The notes under the pieces were generated by a model. It did no database searches. It had not been told where the DNA came from and saw only the letters and a program-made list of their open reading frames with translations. Below, one piece after another: positions 25,328 through 34,677 of a stretch of DNA of 64,000 nucleotides; position 1 is the first letter of the stretch; the number at the start of each line of letters is the position of its first letter. The position numbers and the translations under genes are program-made. Location of the stretch: contig CATXUX010000004.1 in assembly GCA_958402795.1 (NCBI GenBank), positions 1 to 64,000 on the forward strand, given 5' to 3'. This stretch comes from an uncultured Lachnospiraceae bacterium (GTDB taxonomy: Bacteria; Bacillota; Clostridia; Lachnospirales; Lachnospiraceae).

Positions 25328-26611
25328 ATGAAAAAGAAAGCGCTTGTCAGTCTGGGAATGGCTGGGGTCATGCTTGCGGGGATAGCGCTGCCCGGCTGTG
25401 GAACGGAGGAAAGTAACAGCGGTAAGGTTGAGATTGAGATCGTCCAGTACAAGCCGGAAGCAGTAAAGGTGTTCGAAGCACTCGAGGAAGAGTTCAATGC
25501 TACGCATGATGATATTCATCTCACGATCGATTCGCCGAACGATGCGACAACCATTCTGAAAACGAGATTTATCCGGGAGGACTATCCGGACATCATCGGG
25601 ATCGGAGGCGACGTCAATTACTCGAACTTTATTGATGCGGGGATTCTGGCGGACATTTCGGACTATGAAGGACTGAGTACGATCAAACCGGCTTATGTGG
25701 ATATTCTGGAAAATCTGGAATATGTTCCGACAGAAGGAACTTTTGGAGTGCCATACGTGGCGAATGCAGCGGGAATTTTGTACAACCGGGATATGTTTGA
25801 GGAACACGGCTGGGAGATTCCGGAGACGTGGGACGAATTGATCGCGCTCTGTGAGGAGATCGAGAGTGAAGGCATCCAGCCGTTGTATTTTGGCTTCAAG
25901 GATACATGGACCTGTCTGGCGCCGTGGAACGCGCTGGCAGTAGACCTTGCTCCGGCGGATGTCTGCCAGCAGGTGAACCGGGGTGAGACGACATTCACGG
26001 AAGAGTACCGGGAGACGGCGGAGAAGATGCTGGAACTGCTCCAGTATGGCGAGGACGGAGCCGTCGCATACGGATACAACGATGCATGTACCGCATTCGC
26101 AAACGGGGAGTCGGCGATGTACACGATCGGAAGCTACGCGGTTCCGCAGATCAAGTCTGTGAATCCGGATATGAACATCGACTCTTTTGTAATGCCGGGA
26201 AATGACAGTGAGGAAGAAAATGTGCTGAACTCCGGTGTGGATCTGCAGTTCTGCGTGACAGAAGCATGTGAGCACAAGGAGGAAGCCTATGAGGTACTGG
26301 ATTTCCTGCTTGAGCACGATAACATCCAGATGTATCTGGACGACCAGAACGCGGTTCCCTGTAAAGATGAGGAGTTCGAGCTGGCGCCGGAGCTGGACGG
26401 TATGAAGAAATATCTGGACGAAGGGCGGATGGCGGACTATCAGGACCATTACTATCCATCAGAGATGTCAGTCGACGCACAGATCCAGACATTGATCCTG
26501 AACCAGGATATCGACGCGTTTCTGGAAAAATTTGACACAGACTGGACACGGTACAACCGGGATATTATCCGGAAAGTACAGGATTACGAAAGCGAACATG
26601 GAGAGGAATAA
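25328..26611 (+). CDS. Sugar ABC transporter substrate-binding lipoprotein
   Basis: A 427-residue extracytoplasmic binding protein of the carbohydrate (family 1) type. It opens with a lipoprotein signal ending LPGC (lipobox Cys near residue 24), then a linker and the two-lobed binding fold with YNRDMFEEHGWEIPETWDEL and FANGESAMYTIGSYAVPQI. It captures an oligosaccharide at the cell surface for the two permeases that follow. Neighbours suggest raffinose-family sugars (melibiose, raffinose, stachyose). ATG at 25328 follows GAAGGAGA. Confidence 0.93.
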   Translation: MKKKALVSLGMAGVMLAGIALPGCGTEESNSGKVEIEIVQYKPEAVKVFEALEEEFNATHDDIHLTIDSPNDATTILKTRFIREDYPDIIGIGGDVNYSNFIDAGILADISDYEGLSTIKPAYVDILENLEYVPTEGTFGVPYVANAAGILYNRDMFEEHGWEIPETWDELIALCEEIESEGIQPLYFGFKDTWTCLAPWNALAVDLAPADVCQQVNRGETTFTEEYRETAEKMLELLQYGEDGAVAYGYNDACTAFANGESAMYTIGSYAVPQIKSVNPDMNIDSFVMPGNDSEEENVLNSGVDLQFCVTEACEHKEEAYEVLDFLLEHDNIQMYLDDQNAVPCKDEEFELAPELDGMKKYLDEGRMADYQDHYYPSEMSVDAQIQTLILNQDIDAFLEKFDTDWTRYNRDIIRKVQDYESEHGEE

Positions 26612-26679
26612 CGGATACCGGACGGTATGCCGGGACGCGCGTATGATCCGGGCGTCCGAAAAAGGAAAGGAGTGGAAAA

Positions 26680-27555
26680 ATGAAGAAATTAAAAAGCATG
26701 AACAGCAGACAGCGAACCTTCCTGCTGATTACGATACCGATTCTCGCACTGTTCTTCTGTTTTAATACACTGCCGCTGATCAGGGGCGTGATCTATAGTT
26801 TTACAAATTTCAGAGGATACGGCGATTATGACTGGGTCGGACTGCGCAACTATATCGATCTGTTTTCCGACGCACGTGTCGGGCATTCCTACTGGTTTAC
26901 GGTGAAACTTGCGGTTGTGACAACGATCGTAGTCAACGTGATCAGCCTGATCCTCGCGCTTGCACTGAACAGTAAGATCAAGTTTAAAAGTGCGCTGAGA
27001 GGATTGTATTTTATTCCGAATATTCTCGGATCACTGGTAGTCGGCTATATTTTCAGCTACTTTTTCACCTACATTCTCCCGGCGTTCGTAAAGATGCTGG
27101 GCGGAGAAGGAAACAGTATGTTGGCAAGTACGAAATGGGCGTGGGTTGCTGTCGTGATCGTCTGCGCATGGCAGTCGATCGCACTCAATACGATCATCTA
27201 CATCTCCGGTCTGCAGACCGTGCCGGAGGATGTGTACGAGGCGGGCGCCCTGGATGGAGCGACAGGCTGGGCAAAGTTCAAAAACCTGACGTTTCCGCTG
27301 ATCATGCCATTTTTCACGATCAACATGGTGCTGTGTATGAAAAACTTCCTGATGGTATTTGACCAGATCATGTCGTTGACAAGCGGAGGCCCGGCACAGA
27401 GCACAGAATCCATTTCCTTCCTGATCTATAACAACGGTATGAAGGGCGGACAGTTCGGATTCCAGAGTGCAAACGCAGTGGTATTCTTTATCATTATCGT
27501 GGCGATTTCCGTATTCCAGATGAATGCGATGGGTAAGAAGGAGGAACAGTTATAA
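26680..27555 (+). CDS. Sugar ABC transporter permease (MalF/MsmF type)
   Basis: A 291-residue inner-membrane protein with six predicted segments and the EAA loop VYEAGALDGATGWAKFKNLTFPLI, which docks the ATPase. The N-terminus (QRTFLLITIPILALFFCFNTLPLIRG) is that of MalF/MsmF permeases. It forms a heterodimer with the next gene product; its stop overlaps that gene's start by one base. Confidence 0.95.
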   Translation: MKKLKSMNSRQRTFLLITIPILALFFCFNTLPLIRGVIYSFTNFRGYGDYDWVGLRNYIDLFSDARVGHSYWFTVKLAVVTTIVVNVISLILALALNSKIKFKSALRGLYFIPNILGSLVVGYIFSYFFTYILPAFVKMLGGEGNSMLASTKWAWVAVVIVCAWQSIALNTIIYISGLQTVPEDVYEAGALDGATGWAKFKNLTFPLIMPFFTINMVLCMKNFLMVFDQIMSLTSGGPAQSTESISFLIYNNGMKGGQFGFQSANAVVFFIIIVAISVFQMNAMGKKEEQL

Positions 27556-28400
27556 TGAAACATACAACGAAGAAAGAAAAAGCAAACTGGCCGGTTACGG
27601 TCCTCCTGATTCTCGGAACTGTTACGATCCTGCTTCCGTTGTACATGACGGTGGTGATCGCGTTCAAACAGCCGAGCGAAATGACGAACAGCATTTCCGG
27701 CATCTTGTCCCTTCCAAAGAGCTGGAGCCTGGATAATTTCCGGGAAGCGATGGAAGTGACGGATTTCTGGCATTCACTCGGAAACAGTATTCTGATCACG
27801 ACCGTGACGGTAGTGCTCTCCATCGTGGTTCATTCTCTGCTCGGCTATGCGATCGGAAGAAACAAGGATCACAGCAAATTTTATAAAACCGCGTATCTGT
27901 ATGTTGTAAGCGGTATGTTCGTACCGTTCGCGATCCTGATGATGCCGCTGGTCAAACAGACGGCTCAGATGAGAATCGACAATGTGGCCGGCGTGATCCT
28001 GTGTTACCTTGTGTTCTATATGCCCCAGAATGTACTTCTGTATTCGGGATATCTGGTGAATATTCCGATGGCGCTGGAAGAAGCCGCAAGAGTGGACGGC
28101 GCAAGCACATGGAAGACATACTGGAAGATCATTTTCCCGATCATGAAACCGATGCATGCGACGGTCGCGGTACTGACTGCTCTGGGAACCTGGAACGATG
28201 TCATGACGCCGCTGGTGATCATGGGCGGCGGAGACATGAACACGCTGCCGCTGGCACAGCTTACGTTCCAGACACAGTTCGGCACGAACTATAATCTGGC
28301 GTTTGCGTCTTATCTGCTGTCACTGCTGCCGATGCTTATTTTCTATCTGATCTGCCAGAAACAGATTCTGAACGGAGTAGTAAACGGCGCTGTAAAATAA
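27555..28400 (+). CDS. Sugar ABC transporter permease (MalG/MsmG type)
   Basis: A 281-residue permease with six membrane segments and the EAA loop LEEAARVDGASTWKTYWKIIFPIM near residue 175. The start ATG shares its A with the stop of the preceding permease, giving coupled translation. No ATP-binding subunit is in the operon; in Firmicutes such importers usually share one MsmX-type ATPase encoded elsewhere. Confidence 0.95.
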   Translation: MKHTTKKEKANWPVTVLLILGTVTILLPLYMTVVIAFKQPSEMTNSISGILSLPKSWSLDNFREAMEVTDFWHSLGNSILITTVTVVLSIVVHSLLGYAIGRNKDHSKFYKTAYLYVVSGMFVPFAILMMPLVKQTAQMRIDNVAGVILCYLVFYMPQNVLLYSGYLVNIPMALEEAARVDGASTWKTYWKIIFPIMKPMHATVAVLTALGTWNDVMTPLVIMGGGDMNTLPLAQLTFQTQFGTNYNLAFASYLLSLLPMLIFYLICQKQILNGVVNGAVK

Positions 28401-28424
28401 TTCGAAAGAGTGCGTGTAAGGGAA

Positions 28425-28489
28425 TTGCAAAAACCGAAAACACTGTGGTAAAATACAGATAAAGTAGTCTGCCGGAAGCGGCAGACTAC
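28425..28489 (+). promoter_or_regulatory. Possible internal promoter and 11-bp hairpin before the alpha-galactosidase gene
   Basis: TTGCAA (28425-28430), 18 bp, TAAAAT (28449-28454). Just after it GTAGTCTGCCG and CGGCAGACTAC (28464-28489) make a perfect 11-bp stem with a GAAG loop and no T run, more like an RNA-stability or processing hairpin than a terminator. Confidence 0.5.
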
Positions 28490-28514
28490 ATGAGGCTAAG
28501 GAAGGGGATGCGGT

Positions 28515-30698
28515 ATGGCGATTATCTATGACAAGACAAAACAGACATTTACATTACATACGAAAAATACGACCTACCAGATGCAGGTGGATGCTTATGG
28601 ATTTCTGCTCCATTTGTATTACGGACGAAAGACGGAAGGGTGTATGGATTATCTGCTGACCTATGCGGACCGTGGATATTCCGGCAACCCGAATGATGTG
28701 GGCGGCGACCGGACGTATTCGATGGACGCGCTTCCGCAGGAGTATCCGAGCCGCCTGACGGGGGACTTCCGCAGTCCGGCAATCGATCTGAAGAATGCGG
28801 ATGGCTCTTATGGGTGCGATCTGCGTTACAAGAGCCATGAGATCCGTGAGGGAAAATACGGATTACGGGGACTTCCGGCAGTCTATGCGGATGCCAAAGA
28901 GGCACAGACGCTGGACATCGTGATGGAAGATACCGCATCGAAGCTGGAGGTGCATCTTCTTTACGGCGTGCTGCCTGAATTTGACGTGATCACGCGGAGC
29001 GTGAAGGTAGTAAACAGGGAAGACGGGGAGGTCCGTCTGCGCAAGATCCAGTCTGCGTGTCTCGATTTTGTCTCCGGCAGTTACGACCTGATCACATTTT
29101 ACGGACGTCATGCGATGGAGCGGAACTACCAGCGGACTCCGGTGGCGCACAGTGCGCAGATCATCGGAAGCAGACGCGGAACGTCAAGCCATCAGCACAG
29201 TCCGGTGATGATTCTTGCGCAGAAGGATACAAACGAGGATGCCGGAGGCTGCTACGCGATGTCCTTCGTGTACAGTGGGGAATTTAAAGGCGAGGCGGAG
29301 CAGGACCAGTATAACCAGACCAGAATGCAGATGGGACTGCAGGACGAGTGGTTTTCCTATTCCCTTCAGAAGGGCGAGGAATTCTACGCGCCGGAGGTTG
29401 TAATGACGTACAGCGCAGAGGGACTGGGACTTCTCTCCCAGAATCTGCACCGCTGTATCCGTACGCATCTGTGCCGGGGAAAGTACCGCGACAGTGTCCG
29501 CCCGGTGCTGATCAATAGCTGGGAGGCAAATTACTTTGATTTCTCAGGAGCGGACATTATCCGTCTGGCGGAGCAGGCGGCAGACCTCGGCATTGAGATG
29601 CTCGTGCTGGACGACGGATGGTTCGGAAAACGCAACGACGACAACAGCGGTCTTGGCGACTGGTATGTGAATGAGGAAAAGCTCGGCGGAAGCCTGCAGG
29701 ATCTGATCGGAAAGATCAATGCACTGGGACTGAAGTTCGGACTCTGGATCGAGCCGGAGATGGTGAATGAAGACAGTGAACTGTACCGGAAGCATCCGGA
29801 CTGGGTACTGCAGATCCCGGGGCGCAGGCCTGTGCGGGGCAGAAACCAGCTCCTTCTTGATTTTTCACGCAGGGAGGTTGTGGATGCCGTTTACGGACAG
29901 ATCTGCAGGATCCTGGACTGCGGAGGAATCGACTATGTGAAGTGGGATATGAACCGGAGCATGGCAGACGCCTTTTCTGTGGCGGCGGGCAATCAGGGAC
30001 AGGTCAAATACGATTATATACTCGGACTCTATGATTTCCTCGAACGGATCGTACAGCGGTATCCGGATCTGCTGATCGAAGGCTGCTGCGGGGGCGGCGG
30101 ACGATTTGACGCCGGAATGCTTTATTACGCGCCGCAGATCTGGTGCAGCGACAATACTGACGCGGCGGACCGGATACGGATCCAGTACGGAACTTCCTTT
30201 GGGTTCCCGGTATCCGCGGTCGGTTCTCATGTATCTGCATCGCCGAATCACCAGACCGGCCGCAGGATGCCGCTGAATACGAGAAAAACCGTAGCCATGG
30301 CAGGGACATTCGGCTATGAATTAAAGCTGGACATTCTCACAGAGGAGGAAAAGCAGGAGATCCGCGGGCAGGTGAAAGAATATAAGCAGTATGCGCCGCT
30401 GATCCAGAAAGGACTCTACTACCGCCTGACCAATCCGTTTGAGCAGGAAACCGGCGCGTGGGAGTTCGTATCCGAAGACCGCAGGGAGGTACTTGCAGAG
30501 GTTGTGATGCTTTCCATTCACGGAAATATGACCGTGAACTATCTGCGGCTGAAAGGGTTAAAACCCGGGACCTTTTATCAGGATACAAAGACCGGAAAAC
30601 GCTATCCTTCCGACGCGCTTATGGAAACAGGCGTGCCGCTGCCGGTGGAATTCGGTGATTACCAGGCGTATCAGTTCCATCTGCAGCTTGCAGAGTAG
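28515..30698 (+). CDS. aga: Alpha-galactosidase, glycoside hydrolase family 36
   Basis: A 727-residue cytoplasmic enzyme that removes alpha-1,6-galactose from melibiose and raffinose-family sugars. It has the large N-terminal beta-sandwich, then the TIM barrel with LVLDDGWFG, FGLWIEPEMVN, nucleophile D478 in YVKWDMNRS and acid/base D546 in WCSDNTDA, and the closing block GSHVSASPNHQTGR. Length and motif set are those of GH36 subgroup I (RafA/AgaA type). It is followed 24 bp later by the amylosucrase-like gene. Confidence 0.96.
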   Translation: MAIIYDKTKQTFTLHTKNTTYQMQVDAYGFLLHLYYGRKTEGCMDYLLTYADRGYSGNPNDVGGDRTYSMDALPQEYPSRLTGDFRSPAIDLKNADGSYGCDLRYKSHEIREGKYGLRGLPAVYADAKEAQTLDIVMEDTASKLEVHLLYGVLPEFDVITRSVKVVNREDGEVRLRKIQSACLDFVSGSYDLITFYGRHAMERNYQRTPVAHSAQIIGSRRGTSSHQHSPVMILAQKDTNEDAGGCYAMSFVYSGEFKGEAEQDQYNQTRMQMGLQDEWFSYSLQKGEEFYAPEVVMTYSAEGLGLLSQNLHRCIRTHLCRGKYRDSVRPVLINSWEANYFDFSGADIIRLAEQAADLGIEMLVLDDGWFGKRNDDNSGLGDWYVNEEKLGGSLQDLIGKINALGLKFGLWIEPEMVNEDSELYRKHPDWVLQIPGRRPVRGRNQLLLDFSRREVVDAVYGQICRILDCGGIDYVKWDMNRSMADAFSVAAGNQGQVKYDYILGLYDFLERIVQRYPDLLIEGCCGGGGRFDAGMLYYAPQIWCSDNTDAADRIRIQYGTSFGFPVSAVGSHVSASPNHQTGRRMPLNTRKTVAMAGTFGYELKLDILTEEEKQEIRGQVKEYKQYAPLIQKGLYYRLTNPFEQETGAWEFVSEDRREVLAEVVMLSIHGNMTVNYLRLKGLKPGTFYQDTKTGKRYPSDALMETGVPLPVEFGDYQAYQFHLQLAE

Positions 30699-30722
30699 AC
30701 AGATCATAGGGAGGAATGACAG

Positions 30723-32558
30723 ATGACAGTGGGAACAGATCTTTTTGAACAGAGGCTTGCGCGCCATCATGACGAGCTGCGCTGGCTGTACATGGAGTTG
30801 TATGACAACGGCGATATGTTTGCAGAATTGTGCGATCAGATGCACCGGTTTTACGAGGAACGAAAACCGGATCTGAAAAAACTGGACGCCGGGCGCGAGG
30901 CAGATCCGGAATGGTTCCGCGGAAATGATATGCTCGGCATGATGTTATATATCGACTGCTTTGCAGGCAATATACGCGGGGTGAAGGACAAGCTGGATTA
31001 TCTGCAGTCCTGCAATGTGAACTGCATACATCTGATGCCGTTTCTGGATTCGCCGGAAGGACGTTCAGACGGCGGTTATGCAGTCGCGGATTTTCGAAAG
31101 GTGAAGCCGCAGCTTGGGACAATGGAGGAGCTGGCGGATCTGTCGGAGGAGTGCCACAGGCGGAACATAAATCTGTGCATGGACTTTGTGATGAACCATA
31201 CGTCGGAGGAACACGAATGGGCGAGGCGGGCGCGCCGGGGAGAGGGCGAATATATGAGCCGGTATTTCTTCTATGATAATTATGAAATTCCGGCACAATA
31301 TGAGGCAACGGTACCGCAGGTATTTCCGACCACAGCGCCGGGCAATTTTACATGGATCCCGGAAGTGGGACACTATGTGATGACGACGTTTTATCCATAC
31401 CAGTGGGATCTGAATTATGCGAATCCGCGGGTATTTAATGAAATGATGTATAACTTTCTGTATCTGGCAAATCAGGGCATGGACGTCATTCGGATCGATG
31501 CGGTTCCCTACATCTGGAAACAACTGGGGACACAGTGCCGGAATCTTCCGCAGGTACACACGATCGTGCGGATGATGCGGATGATCGGAGAGATCGTATG
31601 CCCGGGCGTGATCCTGCTGGGCGAGGTCGTGATGGAGCCGGAGAAAGTGGCGCCTTATTTCGGAACCGTAGAGAAACCGGAATGCCATATGCTCTATAAT
31701 GTCACAACGATGGCAACCACATGGAACGCGGTCGCGACAAGAGACGTCCGGCTTTTGAAAAAACAGATGGATATTGTAAACGGCCTGCCGAAGCAGTATA
31801 CGTTTCTGAATTATCTGCGCTGCCATGACGATATCGGCTGGGGACTGGATTACGAAACGCTTGCCGGCTGGGGGATGGAAGAGGTCGCACATAAAAAGTT
31901 TTTGAATGACTATTTTACCGGACAGATTCCCGGCAGCGTAAGCCGCGGAGAACTGTACAATTCCGATCCGGTTACGGGAGACGCGAGGTTCTGCGGGACG
32001 ACGGCTTCCATGTGCGGACTGGAAAGTGCGCAGTACGAACAGGATGAAGAAAAGACGGAAGCGGCCATCCGGTTTGATGTCATGCTCCACGCCTACATGC
32101 TGATGCAGTCGGGAATTCCCATGCTCTACAGCGGCGACGAGATCGGACAGCTGAATGACTATACGTATCATGATGATCCAAATAAAGCGGCTGATTCCCG
32201 CTATATCCACCGCGGGAAATTCAACTGGACTCTGGCAGAAAACAGCAGAGATCCGAAAACCGCGCAGGGAAAGCTTTTTGCTTCGCTCGGGAAACTGGAA
32301 CAGATCCGCAGGAGCGAACACACATTTGATACCGATGCAGACACATGGACACAGGATACCGGAGACGATTCTGTTCTGTGCATTGCAAGGCAAAAGGAGA
32401 CAGAAAAGGTGGTCGGACTGTTTAACTTCGGGGACTTTGAGAAGTGCGTGAAGATTCAGGCAGAGGGACGGTATCACAGCCTGACGGACGGTACGGCTGT
32501 GGAACCGGAAAATATCACACTGCCGGGCCATGGATTTCTGTGGCTGAAGAAAGACTAA
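30723..32558 (+). CDS. Amylosucrase-like GH13 subfamily 4 enzyme (sucrose-acting)
   Basis: A 611-residue GH13 enzyme. The helical N-terminal part (FEQRLARHHDELRWLYMELYD) and the insert following YEATVPQVFPTTAPGNFT are those of subfamily 4, which holds amylosucrases and sucrose hydrolases. Catalytic residues: nucleophile D259 in VIRIDAVP, acid/base E301 in LLGEVV, and the D369-D370 pair in RCHDDIGWG. In the raffinose operon it would act on the sucrose left after alpha-galactosidase has removed galactose. Whether it mainly hydrolyses sucrose or transfers glucose to a glucan cannot be told from sequence. GGGAGG precedes the ATG. Confidence 0.87.
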   Translation: MTVGTDLFEQRLARHHDELRWLYMELYDNGDMFAELCDQMHRFYEERKPDLKKLDAGREADPEWFRGNDMLGMMLYIDCFAGNIRGVKDKLDYLQSCNVNCIHLMPFLDSPEGRSDGGYAVADFRKVKPQLGTMEELADLSEECHRRNINLCMDFVMNHTSEEHEWARRARRGEGEYMSRYFFYDNYEIPAQYEATVPQVFPTTAPGNFTWIPEVGHYVMTTFYPYQWDLNYANPRVFNEMMYNFLYLANQGMDVIRIDAVPYIWKQLGTQCRNLPQVHTIVRMMRMIGEIVCPGVILLGEVVMEPEKVAPYFGTVEKPECHMLYNVTTMATTWNAVATRDVRLLKKQMDIVNGLPKQYTFLNYLRCHDDIGWGLDYETLAGWGMEEVAHKKFLNDYFTGQIPGSVSRGELYNSDPVTGDARFCGTTASMCGLESAQYEQDEEKTEAAIRFDVMLHAYMLMQSGIPMLYSGDEIGQLNDYTYHDDPNKAADSRYIHRGKFNWTLAENSRDPKTAQGKLFASLGKLEQIRRSEHTFDTDADTWTQDTGDDSVLCIARQKETEKVVGLFNFGDFEKCVKIQAEGRYHSLTDGTAVEPENITLPGHGFLWLKKD

Positions 32559-32565
32559 CTAAGGT

Positions 32566-32594
32566 TTGACAATTTGATATGGCACAGTTATAAT
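32566..32594 (+). promoter_or_regulatory. Consensus glnA promoter
   Basis: TTGACA (32566-32571), exactly 17 bp, TATAAT (32589-32594): a perfect sigma-A promoter, so control must come from an operator or the leader RNA. Confidence 0.9.
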
Positions 32595-32604
32595 AAACAA
32601 CGAA

Positions 32605-32690
32605 CAAGGGCGTTCTTTCCAGGGGTGAAGAGCGCCCGTTTCCGAATAACAGAAAGTTTTTGCCATGCGGCAGAGTTGGATGGCGCATGG
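32605..32690 (+). promoter_or_regulatory. Structured glnA leader: two hairpins, possible ANTAR target
   Basis: The ~110-nt leader holds GGGCG-TCTT paired with AAGA-CGCCC (32608-32637) and then CCATGCG paired with CGCATGG (32663-32690), the second ending 7 nt before the GGAGG of glnA. ANTAR proteins bind tandem stem-loops to prevent termination, and an ANTAR gene follows glnA. No clear T-run terminator was seen, so the mechanism is uncertain. Confidence 0.5.
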
Positions 32691-32707
32691 GAATTGGAGG
32701 TACCGGA

Positions 32708-34039
32708 ATGCACAATTATACACGGGATGATATCATGGACATGGTAGAAGAGGAAGATGTCGGTTTTATCCGTCTGCAGTTTACGGATATTGCCGGTACG
32801 ATCAAGAATATCGCGGTGACAGTGAGCCAGTTGGAAAAGGCGCTGAACAATGAGTGCGTATTTGACGGTTCGGCTGTGGAAGGATTCTCCGGCATGGGGG
32901 AGGCGGATATGTACCTGTATCCGGATCCCGGCACGTTTGAAATCTTTCCGTGGCGTCCGCAGCAGGGAAAGGTGGCGCGGCTGATCTGTGACGTACACCG
33001 CGCGGACGGACAGCCGTTTGAGGCGGATTCCCGTTATGTCCTGAAAAAAGTCGTGCAGGAAGCAGAAAAAATGGGATATACACTGAATGTAAGTCCGGAG
33101 TGTGAATTTTTCCTGTTCCATATGGATGAGGATAATCTTCCGACAACGCTGACGCATGAACAGGGAAGCTCCTACGACGTCGGTCCGCTGGATCTGGGAG
33201 AAAATGCACGCCGTGATATGGTCCTGACGCTGGAGGACATGGGATTCAAAGTAGAAAGCTCTCATCACGAAAAGGCTCCAGCCCAGCATGAGATCGACTT
33301 TCATTACGATGACGCGCTGGCAACGGCGGATAATATCATGACGTTTAAGATGGTCGTGAAGACAATTGCGAAGCGTCACGGCCTGCACGCGACCTTTATG
33401 CCGAAACCCAAAATTGAAACAGCCGGTTCCGGAATGCACCTGCATCTGTCACTCTGGAAAGACGGAAGAAATATTTTCCGGGATGATGCGGATGAGAATG
33501 GCCTGAGCCGGGAAGGCTATTATTTCATGGGCGGTCTTTTGAAGCATATGAAAGCAATCACCTGTATCGCAAACCCGACGGTCAATTCCTACAAGCGGTT
33601 TGTGCCGGGATATGAAGCGCCGGTTTATGTGACATGGTCCGGAAAAGCATTGACGCCGCTGATCCGGATCCCGGGCGTGCGCGGCGAACATGAGCGCCTG
33701 GAACTGCGCAGTCCCGACGGTTCAGCAAATCCGTATCTGACGCTGGCAGTTTTGCTTGCAGCCGGGATGGACGGAATTAAAAATCAGATTATGCCGGGGG
33801 ACAGCGTGGATAAAAACGCACAGAAGATGACCGGGGAAGAGCGGGAAGCACTTCACATTGAGACACTTCCGCGCAGCCTACCGGAAGCAATTCAGGAACT
33901 GAAAGAAGATCATTTTATTCAGAATGTGCTGGGCGAGAAACTCTCTGCCGGACTCATAGCGGCACAGGAGCAGGCATATCATGAATATTGTATGCAGGTT
34001 ACAGAGTGGGAGATCGCGAATTATCTGCACAAGATGTAA
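32708..34039 (+). CDS. glnA: Glutamine synthetase type I
   Basis: A 443-residue GS-I that joins ammonia and glutamate using ATP. Family blocks: FVDG-like FDGSAVEGF and FEIFPWRP in the N-terminal half, metal site SPECEFFLF, GSGMHLHLSLW, the NPTVNSYKRFVPGYEAPVY loop and RSPDGSANPYL. The length is that of the short GSI-alpha form of Firmicutes, which is not adenylylated. ATG at 32708 follows GGAGGTACCGG; an upstream in-frame ATG at 32660 has no ribosome site. It is followed by an ANTAR regulator, dapF and dapL. Confidence 0.96.
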   Translation: MHNYTRDDIMDMVEEEDVGFIRLQFTDIAGTIKNIAVTVSQLEKALNNECVFDGSAVEGFSGMGEADMYLYPDPGTFEIFPWRPQQGKVARLICDVHRADGQPFEADSRYVLKKVVQEAEKMGYTLNVSPECEFFLFHMDEDNLPTTLTHEQGSSYDVGPLDLGENARRDMVLTLEDMGFKVESSHHEKAPAQHEIDFHYDDALATADNIMTFKMVVKTIAKRHGLHATFMPKPKIETAGSGMHLHLSLWKDGRNIFRDDADENGLSREGYYFMGGLLKHMKAITCIANPTVNSYKRFVPGYEAPVYVTWSGKALTPLIRIPGVRGEHERLELRSPDGSANPYLTLAVLLAAGMDGIKNQIMPGDSVDKNAQKMTGEEREALHIETLPRSLPEAIQELKEDHFIQNVLGEKLSAGLIAAQEQAYHEYCMQVTEWEIANYLHKM

Positions 34040-34112
34040 AGCAGGAAACTCGGTATCCCGGGGCAAAAGACAGTTTGCCTCAGAATGGATGAGGCGGGAG
34101 GTGTGAGCAGAT

Positions 34113-34661
34113 GTGAGCAACATTATCGTTGCATTCCCAAAGAAAGAAGTCGCAGTGAAGATACGCAATATTCTGGCAAGAGGCGGCATTGATACATACG
34201 GCGTCTGCACGACCGGCGCCCAGGTGCTGCACAGCACGGATATGCTTGACGACGGCCTGGTGATCTGTGGATACCGGCTGCCGGATATGATGTACGGAGA
34301 ACTCAGAGAATGTCTGCCGGATACCTTTGAAGTGCTGCTCATCGCATCGCCGGAACGATGGGAAGGCGGAATCGAGAAAGGCGTGATCGGACTTGCGATG
34401 CCGATCAAAGTGTACGATCTGCTGAATACCGTGGAAATGATACTCCAGACGATGCAGCGCAGGAGAAAGAAGCGTCGGGAACTGTCCAAAAAGCGTAGTC
34501 CCGGACAGCGGGCGGTGATCGATCATGCAAAAGCGCTCCTGATGGAACGAAACCATATGACCGAAGAGGAGGCACACCGTTATCTGCAGAAGAGCAGTAT
34601 GGACAGCGGAACAAACATGATGGAAACAGCACAGATGGTACTGACGATCATGAGTGAATGA
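34113..34661 (+). CDS. ANTAR-domain antiterminator, NitR-like
   Basis: A 182-residue response-regulator-like protein. The first 115 residues form a receiver-like fold (IIVAFPKKEVAVKIRNILARGG) but the phospho-acceptor Asp is not evident (VICGYRLPDMMYG), so it may be a pseudo-receiver. The last 60 residues are an ANTAR RNA-binding domain (KRSPGQRAVIDHAKALLMERNHMTEEEAHRYLQKSSMD). ANTAR proteins bind paired hairpins in nascent RNA and block termination. In clostridia such a gene next to glnA serves nitrogen control. The start is GTG at 34113 after GGGAGG. Confidence 0.9.
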   Translation: MSNIIVAFPKKEVAVKIRNILARGGIDTYGVCTTGAQVLHSTDMLDDGLVICGYRLPDMMYGELRECLPDTFEVLLIASPERWEGGIEKGVIGLAMPIKVYDLLNTVEMILQTMQRRRKKRRELSKKRSPGQRAVIDHAKALLMERNHMTEEEAHRYLQKSSMDSGTNMMETAQMVLTIMSE

Positions 34662-34677
34662 AAAGGAGAAGTAATGT

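Noticed and set aside
32601..32707. Glutamine riboswitch before glnA
   Set aside because: The conserved glnA RNA motif is known mostly from cyanobacteria and its core sequence is not seen; an ANTAR-type leader fits the neighbour gene better.
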